This document shows positions 1 through 7,326 of a stretch of DNA of 64,000 nt, in pieces (the first letter of the stretch is position 1; each line of letters starts with the position of its first letter). The notes under the pieces were generated by a model. It had not been told where the DNA came from, searched no databases, and was given only the letters and a program-made list of their open reading frames with translations. The translations under genes and the position numbers were made by a program. The stretch comes from Acidobacteriota bacterium (lineage in GTDB: Bacteria > Acidobacteriota > Terriglobia > Bryobacterales > Bryobacteraceae), in assembly GCA_025353165.1 (NCBI GenBank), contig JANXRE010000136.1, positions 62,001 to 126,000 on the forward strand. The letters run 5' to 3'.

Positions 1-654
1 CGGATGCTGGTCGAATACAAGCCGTTCGAGCCGGCCTTCTACGCCACCGACATCGCGGACTGGGGGATGTCGTATATTTACTGCAAGCATTCCGGGCCGC
101 GGGCGAAGGTGCTGGTCGATACCGGGCATCATTATCAGGCGCAGAACATCGAGCAGATTGTTGCCTGGCTGCTCAGCGAGAACATGCTGGCCGGTTTCCA
201 TTTCAACGACCGCCGCTATGCCGACGACGACCTGACGCTCGGCTGCATGGATCCCTACCAGGTGTTCCGCATCTTCCACGAGATCTGCTATTTCACGTGG
301 GAGACGGGCCACGCTCCGGACATCGCCTACATGGTGGATCAGAGCCACAACCTGAAGAACAAAATCGAAGAGACCATCCAGACGTCCAACAACGCCCAGG
401 AAATGTTCGCGAAGGCGGCGCTGGTCGATCACGAGAAGATCGCCGCGCACCAGATGAAGGGCGATCTGATCGACGCCGAGGAGACCCTGCGCGACGCGTT
501 CTTCACCGATGTGCGGCCGCTGCTTCGGGAATGGCGCAGGTCGAAAGGCCTACCCGAGGATCCGATGGCCGCGTTTCGCGAGAGCGGCTACCTCCAGAAG
601 GCGGAACGGGATCGGGCGGAGAAGAACCGGGGCGCCGTCGCCAGCTACGCCTAG
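1..654 (+). CDS. rhaI: L-rhamnose isomerase (RhaI type), 3' part
   Basis: Interconverts L-rhamnose and L-rhamnulose in the cytoplasm as a divalent-metal TIM-barrel enzyme. The frame is open to the left window edge, so the ATG at position 4 is probably internal and about half of the usual roughly 420-residue protein is missing. The remaining 217 residues carry the metal-site segments expected for the Pseudomonas stutzeri RhaI type: VEYKPF (Glu ligand), LVDTGHH, GFHFNDRRYADDDL and MVDQSHNLKNK. The C-terminal helix cluster ends at a normal TAG. Six bases downstream begins a rhamnulokinase-like start (661), as in an isomerase-kinase operon, but that kinase is destroyed. Confident on family; the exact sugar preference is inferred. 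Confidence 0.88.
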   Translation, partial: RMLVEYKPFEPAFYATDIADWGMSYIYCKHSGPRAKVLVDTGHHYQAQNIEQIVAWLLSENMLAGFHFNDRRYADDDLTLGCMDPYQVFRIFHEICYFTWETGHAPDIAYMVDQSHNLKNKIEETIQTSNNAQEMFAKAALVDHEKIAAHQMKGDLIDAEETLRDAFFTDVRPLLREWRRSKGLPEDPMAAFRESGYLQKAERDRAEKNRGAVASYA

Positions 655-660
655 AGCGCC

Positions 661-1172
661 ATGTGCGAGCCCCGCGCTTTCGCCGCGATCGGCCTGGGCG
701 CCACCAGCGGGCGTGTCCTGTTGAGCGCTTCGATGGGGAGCGGCTCAGCCTGGAGGAGGATTACGAAGCCCTGTCCCGGCGCATGCAGGCCGCGTTCGAG
801 AAGAAATTCTTCCAGGCGGACAAAGCGATCTACCTGGGCGGCATCAGCGCGGACCCGGAGCGCCCGGGATTCGAGCGTTCGATCATCAAGCCGGTCATTC
901 CGAAGGCGCTGAAATTCGTGGACGCGTCGCATCAATCGATGTACGGGAAGATCGCTACGAGTTGGAAGCGCACCGGGCAGCAATTGTCGCCTCGCGTGAC
1001 GGTGCCGCCGAACACCACCGCGTTGGTGTACGTTCCGTCATCGGACGGGTCGGTGACGGAATCCGGCAAGGCAGCGGAGAAGGCCGCGGGCGTAAAGTTC
1101 CTGCGGCGCGAGGGGCAAGCGGCGGTGTTTGAGGTGGGCTCGGGCGACTACGCGTTCCAGTCGAGCCTCTAA
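661..1172 (+). pseudogene. Chimeric relic: rhamnulokinase start joined to an internally deleted alpha-L-rhamnosidase end
   Basis: From ATG 661 the frame reads MCEPRAFAAIGLGATSGRV, the FGGY-kinase N-terminal phosphate loop as in RhaB. About base 720 the frame slips by one and continues with ERFDGERLSLEE, also kinase-like. It then passes without a stop into GH78 sequence: YEALSRRMQAAFEKKFF matches the catalytic-domain helix (compare QAGRVRAAFQTAFF in the intact rhamnosidase at 10410-13025), followed directly by YLGGISADPERPGFERS and the C-terminal beta-sandwich with VPPNTTALVYVP, ending in FQSSL. Compared with the intact copy, about 130-150 residues, including the late catalytic segment, are missing between these two parts. 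I read it as at least two deletions and one frameshift; it cannot encode a working kinase or rhamnosidase. Confidence 0.85.
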
Positions 1173-1174
1173 TC

Positions 1175-2482
1175 CTACAAGAACAACTGCACCGCCATGA
1201 GCAGTCCAAATCCGCAGATGGACGTGACGATTTTCATCGCCGTCCAACTTCGCAGCGTCTGCGGCACCGTCAGTCCGAAGTATTGATTCACAAGCCAGAA
1301 GCCGGCATCGTTCACGTGCGACAGCATGGTGCCTCCGCAGCAGACCGCCAGGTACATCATCTCCGGACGCACTCCGGTCATGGTCTTCATCAGGGGCGCA
1401 ATAATGCCCGCGGCGGTGATGATCGCGACCGTTGCCGAGCCTTGCGCGGCGCGCATCGCGGCGGCGACCAAATAACCAACCAGCAAAGGCGAGATGGGCG
1501 AGCCGGCCAGAAGCTTCCCCGCATACGCGCCAGCGCCCGTATCCACGATGATCTGCTTGAAAGCGCCGCCTGCCCCCATCATCAACAGTAGCGATGCAAT
1601 TGGGGCGAGGGATCCGGTGGCGAGCTTGAGCAGTTGCTCCCGCCGCAATCCGCGCCGCCAGCCGAAGAAAATCATGCACCCAAGCAGCGTGACGGTCAAC
1701 GCCGTAAATGGGTGCCCCAGGAATTGCAGCGGCGGAGCTCCGGGCCCGGCCAACGTCGCGGCTAGAATCAGCGCGACCGGAAGCAAAAGCAGGGCCAGTA
1801 CGAGCGGAACGGGCGGGGCGCCCGCATGGGAGGGAATGTCGAACAGTCTGGGCGAATTCTCAGGCACCGGAATGTACATTCGGCGCGCGATCCAACCCCC
1901 ATATACAATGCCGCCGGCTATAGCCATGGGTACCGACAGCGCTGCGCCATAGAGAATCGCACGCCCCAAATCCGCGCCGAGCAATTGGGCCGCGGCGGCG
2001 GGCGCGGGGTGCGGAGGCACCAGCGCGTGAGTCACGGTGAGCGCCGCGGCCATCGGCAAACCGTAAAAAAGCAGAGAGCGCTTGGATTCGCGGGCCAAGC
2101 TCCAAACCAACGGAACCAGAATGATGAAGCCCACTTCGAAGAAGATTGGCAATCCAACCAGTAAGGCCGCGGCGAGCATCGCCCACGCGGCCCGTTCGCG
2201 GCCAAATTTGGACAGGAGCCAATCGGCCAGAACGCGGCCGCCGCCCGAATGCTCGAGATACCCGCCAATCATTGCGCCCAACCCGAGCACAATCGCGATG
2301 AAACCCAGCGCTTCGCCGAATCCGCCTTGGATGGATTTCAGTACGGCTGCCGGGGGCATGCCCGCTGCCAGCCCCAGGCCCATGCTGGTCAACAGCAGCG
2401 CCAAAAAAGCGTGCAGCTTGACAATCAGAATCAGGAACAAAAGAAAAGCGACGGCGGCCAACGTCAATATGAGAAGAGTCAT
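1175..2482 (-). CDS. GntP-family gluconate/sugar-acid:H+ symporter
   Basis: Inner-membrane permease of the GntP family, which takes up gluconate, 2-keto-3-deoxygluconate-like or related hydroxy acids with protons. The 435 residues are almost entirely hydrophobic, with about 12 membrane segments. Family segments include LGLGAMIGGYLEHSGGGRVLA, GLPIFFEVGFIILVPL and the TVTHALVPPHPAP motif with clustered prolines. ATG at 2482 is the natural start, 6 bp after the stop of the YVTN propeller gene on the same strand. The gene order dehydratase-propeller-permease suggests a sugar-acid uptake module. Substrate cannot be fixed from sequence alone; D-gluconate, D-mannonate or their dehydration product are the candidates. 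Confidence 0.92.
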   Translation of the reverse strand: MTLLILTLAAVAFLLFLILIVKLHAFLALLLTSMGLGLAAGMPPAAVLKSIQGGFGEALGFIAIVLGLGAMIGGYLEHSGGGRVLADWLLSKFGRERAAWAMLAAALLVGLPIFFEVGFIILVPLVWSLARESKRSLLFYGLPMAAALTVTHALVPPHPAPAAAAQLLGADLGRAILYGAALSVPMAIAGGIVYGGWIARRMYIPVPENSPRLFDIPSHAGAPPVPLVLALLLLPVALILAATLAGPGAPPLQFLGHPFTALTVTLLGCMIFFGWRRGLRREQLLKLATGSLAPIASLLLMMGAGGAFKQIIVDTGAGAYAGKLLAGSPISPLLVGYLVAAAMRAAQGSATVAIITAAGIIAPLMKTMTGVRPEMMYLAVCCGGTMLSHVNDAGFWLVNQYFGLTVPQTLRSWTAMKIVTSICGFGLLMAVQLFL

Positions 2483-2488
2483 TCAGAC

Positions 2489-3481
2489 TCAGCGCGAGAC
2501 CACGACGATCATGAATGTTCCCGGCCCGGACCCCGCGGTGGGTAGATAGATTCTATGGGTTGTTGGATCCACTCCCATGGTTCTCGCGCCCTGCGGCGTT
2601 TTCACCGTCTGCACGATTTCGAATTTTCCCGGCGAGGCTTCGCCGGCTACCGCGAGGGTGCCGTCGGCGCAACTGGCGAAGATCTGGCCGTTGTCGATTT
2701 TGACCGCATCCACGTGATCGCCGATAGGGAGGTCCGCCAGCACTTTGCCGTTATCGGTGCTCATCACGATTAACTTCCGAGGCTTCCGGCACCCGATGAG
2801 CAGCCGGTGTTTGGCCGTGTCTATGGTCATCCCAACCGGTGCGCCACCGGGCGCCACGGGCCAGCGTGCCACCACCTTCCTCGCCTTCATGTCGAAGACC
2901 GCCACCTCGTTTTTGTCCATCAGATTCACGTAGACCTTACCGGCTCCATCGGACGCGAGAAACTCCGGAGCTCCTCCGAGATCGACCGGCGCATCGATTT
3001 TCCCGCTCTTGGGATCGATGTCCGGTTTGATCGACATCAGCGTTCCCTTGTCTCCCGATACCACTACGACGCGACCGCTTGACCGGTCGTAAATGATTCC
3101 GTCGGCATCCGGCTGCGCGACAATCGAGCCCAGAACGGCGTTCGTCTTCAGATCGAAAATCACGATCGCGCCGTTGCCGCCGCCGTCCGTGATGAATCCA
3201 CGCCCGGCCTCGGGAACTATGGCGACACCATGAGCTATCTTCTGACCAGGGATGTCGGCAATCGTCTTGCCCGATTCGGAGTCGATCACCAAGGTGTGAG
3301 TGCTCCTCGGAACGTAGAGCCGGTGCGCTTGCGGGTCGACGGTGAGATAGTCCCACGCTCCCTGCCCGCCAACGTGAAATGTTTTCTCGACCCGCCAGTC
3401 CGTCTGCGCCTGAACCGGGAGCAGACTCGCAAACAGAAGGATCGGTAAAGACGTCAGGAAATGTTTAGTCGTTTGTTTCAG
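2489..3481 (-). CDS. Secreted YVTN/NHL-type beta-propeller protein
   Basis: Probable periplasmic or exported beta-propeller of about 330 residues. Repeated blades show the pattern G(T/S)-x-V-xxD-xxT-xx-hydrophobic-x-V, for example KTIADIPGQK, KTNAVLGSIVAQP, KARKVVARWPV and DNGKVLADLPIG. A start at TTG 3292 would remove the leader. Reading further upstream gives a classical signal peptide (KQTTKHFLTSLPILLFASLL, then PVQAQT) with CTG at 3479-3481 as the only reasonable initiator, immediately after the stop of the upstream dehydratase gene (TAA at 3485-3483). The two genes are therefore probably translationally coupled. Function is unknown; such propellers often serve as scaffolds or binding proteins. 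Confidence 0.75.
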   Translation of the reverse strand: MKQTTKHFLTSLPILLFASLLPVQAQTDWRVEKTFHVGGQGAWDYLTVDPQAHRLYVPRSTHTLVIDSESGKTIADIPGQKIAHGVAIVPEAGRGFITDGGGNGAIVIFDLKTNAVLGSIVAQPDADGIIYDRSSGRVVVVSGDKGTLMSIKPDIDPKSGKIDAPVDLGGAPEFLASDGAGKVYVNLMDKNEVAVFDMKARKVVARWPVAPGGAPVGMTIDTAKHRLLIGCRKPRKLIVMSTDNGKVLADLPIGDHVDAVKIDNGQIFASCADGTLAVAGEASPGKFEIVQTVKTPQGARTMGVDPTTHRIYLPTAGSGPGTFMIVVVSR

Positions 3482-3482
3482 A

Positions 3483-4568
3483 TTAGGCCTCGCTTCTTAC
3501 GGTTTGAATGATGGCTTGGATGTAACCAATCTCGAAGGCAAAGGCGAGCCCGGATTTGTCCCCTTCGATTTGCGGGGCGTGGTCCGGCATGAGCATACCG
3601 TCGTATCCGACTTCCCGGTATACACGGGCGCACTCGAGAAAGTCGATATCGCCTTCGTCGGGAAACGCCTCGCGGAAATTCAGGCGATGCCCCAGGATGT
3701 TGCGCAAATGCACGTTGAAAATCTTTTTACGCGAGCCAAAGTAGCGTATCACGTCCGGAATTTCCTTGGCCGGATGGTCCAGCATTTCGCAGACCGTACC
3801 CTGGCAGAAATTCAAGCCATGGTAGGGGCTAGCGGCGATGCCGACGAATTTCTTCAGGCCCTCCACGGAACTGAGAACGGAAGGAACGCCATGAAAGCCG
3901 CCTTTGGGCATTCCGGGATCGTTCGGGTGACAGGCAATTCTCACCTTGGCTTCCTCCGCAACCGGAACGATACGCTTGAGGAAGTACTCGATTCGTTCCC
4001 ACATCATGTCGTCGTCGCCCTGGACCATTTCGAATACCCGCGGATCGACTGTGGCCGTCTCGAAGACGAAGGTGCTGCTGCGCGCGCCGCCGCGGCCCGG
4101 CGTGTATCCCGAGCGAACGACCCCCAGGTAAGTCAGGTTGTACTTCATGGATGGAATGCCGGCCTTCCCGGCATTGCGGATCATGGCGCCGATTTCGTCG
4201 ATCTCGCGGTCGCGCTCTGGGCTCTTGCCGAGCAGGATATTCGGGTAACTGGCTTTATTGATGGTCACCGAAGGCATGGGAAGCGGGACCATCGCGAGAC
4301 TCAGACCGAAGGATTCGACCTGCTCGCGAAAACGCGACAAGCTATCCACGGACCATTTCTCATCTAGTCGCGCCGAAATCACGCCGCTGCAAATGTGCTT
4401 CAGTCCGAAAGCGGACATCGCGCGAAGCACGTCGGGAGAGTGGCCCTGCTGCGTGCCGGCGTGAAACAGGACAGAACGCGAGGGAGTGGTGGTTGGCGCG
4501 GCCCGGGCCGGGCGGGTTGCCGCGGCAGCGCCCGCCGCGGCAAATTGAAAGAAATTCCTGCGCTTCAT
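3483..4568 (-). CDS. Tat-exported mannonate dehydratase-like TIM-barrel enzyme
   Basis: Resembles UxuA mannonate dehydratase, which converts D-mannonate to 2-keto-3-deoxygluconate using a divalent metal. Family sites are present: ACHPNDPG (the HPDDP-type site), NFCQGTVCE (metal-ligand Cys), FNVHLRNI (the HxRN motif) and MPDHAP (Asp/His). The N-terminus MKRRNFFQFAAAGAAAA is a twin-arginine-like leader, so the enzyme is predicted to fold with its metal in the cytoplasm and work in the periplasm, unlike classical cytoplasmic UxuA. It heads a minus-strand run with the YVTN propeller and the GntP permease. Possible alternative: a related sugar-acid dehydratase or isomerase with a different substrate. 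Confidence 0.85.
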   Translation of the reverse strand: MKRRNFFQFAAAGAAAATRPARAAPTTTPSRSVLFHAGTQQGHSPDVLRAMSAFGLKHICSGVISARLDEKWSVDSLSRFREQVESFGLSLAMVPLPMPSVTINKASYPNILLGKSPERDREIDEIGAMIRNAGKAGIPSMKYNLTYLGVVRSGYTPGRGGARSSTFVFETATVDPRVFEMVQGDDDMMWERIEYFLKRIVPVAEEAKVRIACHPNDPGMPKGGFHGVPSVLSSVEGLKKFVGIAASPYHGLNFCQGTVCEMLDHPAKEIPDVIRYFGSRKKIFNVHLRNILGHRLNFREAFPDEGDIDFLECARVYREVGYDGMLMPDHAPQIEGDKSGLAFAFEIGYIQAIIQTVRSEA

Positions 4569-4581
4569 TAGGAGTCACGAC

Positions 4582-5750
4582 TCAGAAGATGACCTTCAGG
4601 GCAAGCTGCATCTGTCTTGGCAGGTAATCCGATATGATCTGTCCCAAGCGGCCATTCACCTGGGCGCCCGACTGGTCGAAGTGGGGATTGGTGTCAACCG
4701 CATTGAATTGAGGATGGTTAAACGTGTTAAATGTTTCCACGCAGAATTGCACGGAACGTTTCTCGCCCCATGGAATATTCTTGAACACGCTGATGGCGAA
4801 GTCCTCAACGCCAGGGCCGCGGACCACACCGGCAGCGGCATTTCCCGGCATTGCAGCAGTCGGCGGTTGGATCACGCCGGTATTGTAAAACCGATAGAAG
4901 GTCCGGTCGCCTCTGGACAAGTGCAAAGGAACTTCCGACCAGGAATAATTAGCGCTGATATCGAGGTTTGTGGAAAATCGATGCACCGCTGAAACCTGCA
5001 GGCCATTATAGTTCGAATTCACGAATTGCTGTACGGTGAGACTCGAATATCCCCGATACGGCCGGAAGAAATCGTCGGGCAACGGCAGGCCTGGATTGGT
5101 CGGATCCTGATTCTGCGGCAGAAACTGCGCTCCCGGCGGAACCGCGTTAATCGCGCTCTGCGGCTGGTCGAGGTGCCTGGTCAGCGTTCCGAAATATGCC
5201 ACGTCCACGCGGGTTCCCAAGCCGACGTGACGTTGCACTCCCAGGCTGTAGCTCATCACCGTCGGATACTTCATGTGAGGATTGATCGCATTAAACGAGC
5301 TGGGGCGGTTTGACTGGTGTTGAGAACGGTGCCCACGATCAAGCCCTGTTTGTCGTGGCCGCTATAGGCAATTCCAAAGCCGCCGCGCAGTACGGTCTTG
5401 TCGTCACCCGTCAGCGCGTATGCGAAGCCGAATCGCGGACCGTACTGCACCCCGCGATTGTCCATGAAACCCAGCGGCACGCCGGGCGCGTTCGCCGCGA
5501 TGAGGCCGTTTTTCAGATTGCCTGAGCCAACCACGATGGACCCGATAAAACCTTGTGGGAAGAGTTGCCCAGTTAGGGGGTTCTGCGCAACCTGCTGACC
5601 TTGTGCATTGAGTACCGGCCGATACAACTGAACCGCCTGGGCCGGGTCGAAAGTCGTCCCGTAAATGCCGCCCTTCATGGTATGCGTCCCGCGAACTACC
5701 GTTACGTGATCCGAGCCGGTGAACGTGGGCGACCCAAACGATTGATGTGA
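4582..5750 (-). pseudogene. TonB-dependent receptor remnant (C-terminal barrel only, frameshifted)
   Basis: Two minus-strand frames together encode the last roughly 390 residues of an Acidobacteria-type TonB-dependent receptor. The first part, about 5750 to 5300, contains FTGSDHVTVVRGTHTMKGGIY and YGPRFGFAYALTGDDKTVLRGG. The second, to 4582, contains FNAINPHMKYPTV, MSYSLGVQRHVGLGTRVDVAY and YSSLTVQQFVNSNYNGLQ, and ends in a typical C-terminal Phe (LALKVIF). The join lies in a C-rich stretch near 5305, where one base is lost or gained. The signal peptide, carboxypeptidase-regulatory-like domain and plug are absent; a normal protein would have about 1,000 residues. On its 5' side the sequence turns abruptly into an amidohydrolase fragment read on the other strand, so this is a rearranged fossil. 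Confidence 0.85.
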
Positions 5751-5909
5751 GCGACCGATTGGCCCATTATCGAGAATTCCGGGGCGGCGTACGCGCAGGC
5801 TCTGACGCTGGTCCGCGATGACATGGCCTTCCTGAATGAGGAAGACAGACAATGGATGTTGAGCAAGACAATTTCACAGGTCTGGCCGTTCGAGGGAGTG
5901 CAGGGTTGA
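5751..5909 (+). pseudogene. C-terminal scrap of an amidohydrolase (sugar-lactonase type)
   Basis: The plus strand between an in-frame TGA (5748-5750) and TGA 5907-5909 encodes 52 residues beginning ATDWPIIENSGAAYAQALTLV and ending TISQVWPFEGVQG. This matches the end of amidohydrolase-2 TIM-barrel hydrolases such as L-fucono- and L-rhamnono-lactonases, in which a (G)(T/S)DWP motif carries the last metal/catalytic Asp and the chain ends in a GGTAxRLWPF-like helix. No start codon or upstream barrel remains. The residues on the opposite strand that seem to extend the TonB receptor are only the antisense of this scrap. Assignment is by motif recognition only. Confidence 0.65.
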
Positions 5910-5936
5910 GTTGCCCTCTCTCATGGAGCAAGCCCA

Positions 5937-7073
5937 TCAGACCAGCGCGCTGGTGACTCCGAAGAGGCTGTCGTTCGGATAGTAGTGGTCCACGTTTTCG
6001 GGCGTGATCAACTGGTGCCGGGTGAAGCAGGCCGGCGGCAGGAGTTTTTGCGCCAGGATATCGAGCGCCAGGTGGATGAGTCCGTCGCCGTACTTTTCCG
6101 GGAAGTAGGCCACCGATCCGATCAGCCTCGTTCGCGGCTCGCGCATTTCGGCGCGCGCTTCCGGTTCGGCATTCTGGCCCACGACGGCACAGTGAGCGGC
6201 GCGGCCCGATTCCTCGAAGGCGCGCAGCGCTCCGAGAGCGCTGGGGTCGTTCACCGGTCCCACCAGAATGTTCTTCGATTGCGAACTGCGAAGGTGTTTC
6301 CGAACCACCTCGAGAGCCGTTTTGAACTGCCCGTCGCCGTCCAGCTTAATGACGGGCGTCGCATCCGGGATGCGCAGCACTTCCCGGATGCCCGCGACGA
6401 TGCCGCGGACCCGCGCCCGCGGAAGAGAGCCCGCGCGGGACAACTCGAGCAGCAGGATCTCGTCGACCGTGCCATACCAGTTCTTTTTGGCCCAGCGGCC
6501 GAGGTGACGGCCGGCGATCATTCCGGCTTCGTAATTGTTCGCTCCGAAATATGTGGCGCCCGGGTGGGGAATGTCGATGGCGATGAACGGAATGCCGGCC
6601 TCCAGGTACTTGGCGGCGATGGCCGGCGCGATGGCCTCGTCAGTCTGAAATTCGATGACCAGATCCGCCCGCTCATGGATAAGTTGGTCGGCGCTACGCA
6701 GGGCGGTTTTCGCGTCGTAGCGATTGTCCGCCACAATGAACTCGACGTGGGCCACTTCCGCCGCCCGGACCAAGCTCGCCAGCACTTCGCGGGTGAAGGA
6801 ACAATCCTGTCCTTGGGAAGCGTAACCGATGCGATACCGCTTGGTAGGCTGTTTCTGCGAGATGAGCCGGTACTGATTCTCGCCGACTTTATCCAGGAAC
6901 CCGCATTCGTGAAGCGTGTACAGGAACCGGAAGCACATGGACTTGTTCAGGCCGGTCCGGCCGGCAACCTCTCGAAGTCGAAGGATTTCGCCTGGTGCCT
7001 GGAAAGCGGACAGCACTTCGGAGGCGTGCACCACCGATTTCACAAGATAGCGGCTAGGTTGTGTCGTTTTCAA
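5937..7073 (-). CDS. IclR-type HTH fused to sugar-binding (LacI/PBP-like) regulator
   Basis: 378-residue transcription factor. Residues about 8-65 form an IclR-type winged helix (VVHASEVLSAF, LRLREVAGRTGLNKSMCFRFLYTL, ECGFLDKVGENQYRL). From about residue 78 the chain is a type I periplasmic-binding-protein fold (RYRIGYASQGQDCSFTREVL, IPFIAIDIPHPGATYFGANN, NILVGPVNDPSALGAL) as in LacI-family effector domains. Classical IclR proteins instead carry a GAF-like effector domain, so this is a domain swap. The start is TTG 7073; no ATG lies nearby in frame. The gene is divergent from the aldolase-mutarotase-glycosidase operon and is its likely sugar-sensing controller (inference). Two inverted repeats in the shared 244-bp gap are operator candidates. 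Confidence 0.88.
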   Translation of the reverse strand: MKTTQPSRYLVKSVVHASEVLSAFQAPGEILRLREVAGRTGLNKSMCFRFLYTLHECGFLDKVGENQYRLISQKQPTKRYRIGYASQGQDCSFTREVLASLVRAAEVAHVEFIVADNRYDAKTALRSADQLIHERADLVIEFQTDEAIAPAIAAKYLEAGIPFIAIDIPHPGATYFGANNYEAGMIAGRHLGRWAKKNWYGTVDEILLLELSRAGSLPRARVRGIVAGIREVLRIPDATPVIKLDGDGQFKTALEVVRKHLRSSQSKNILVGPVNDPSALGALRAFEESGRAAHCAVVGQNAEPEARAEMREPRTRLIGSVAYFPEKYGDGLIHLALDILAQKLLPPACFTRHQLITPENVDHYYPNDSLFGVTSALV

Positions 7074-7096
7074 GGCTACGTGGCCTGGTTAATTAC

Positions 7097-7109
7097 GCCC
7101 ATTATGGGC
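7097..7109. promoter_or_regulatory. Palindrome upstream of the IclR/PBP regulator
   Basis: GCCCAT-T-ATGGGC, a perfect 6-bp-arm palindrome centred about 30 bp upstream of the regulator start. Position and symmetry suit an autoregulatory operator for a dimeric HTH protein; no binding data. Confidence 0.4.
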
Positions 7110-7272
7110 CAATGGGAGCTTCGAAGCAAGGACATTTGTTTCGCAATGAGAATCGTGGCGTATTGAGGGAAACGATGTAGCTGCTAGTGAACAGCGCACG
7201 GACCAACTGATTCGACGGGGGATGGCATCCCGGACGAGTGGACCGGGTGTTTCGCATTATAAAACGGCAACG

Positions 7273-7301
7273 GCCCGTGCTTTTTGAGTTGTTCCACGGG
7301 C
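7273..7301. promoter_or_regulatory. Inverted repeat before the aldolase operon
   Basis: GCCCGTG and CACGGGC form perfect 7-bp arms 15 bp apart, ending about 25 bp before the aldolase ATG (7327). It could be an operator for the divergent regulator or a 5'-leader hairpin. The arm sequence GCCC/GGGC partly echoes the palindrome at 7097-7109. Confidence 0.4.
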
Positions 7302-7326
7302 GCCGCCCGAGTACACTGTGGTGCCG

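Noticed and set aside
297-719. Long plus-strand frame through the end of rhaI
   Set aside because: It is an Arg/Gly-rich shadow of the isomerase; only the part after 720 has family similarity.
5753-5852. N-terminal part of the TonB receptor fragment frame
   Set aside because: It is the antisense of the amidohydrolase scrap and has no receptor similarity.
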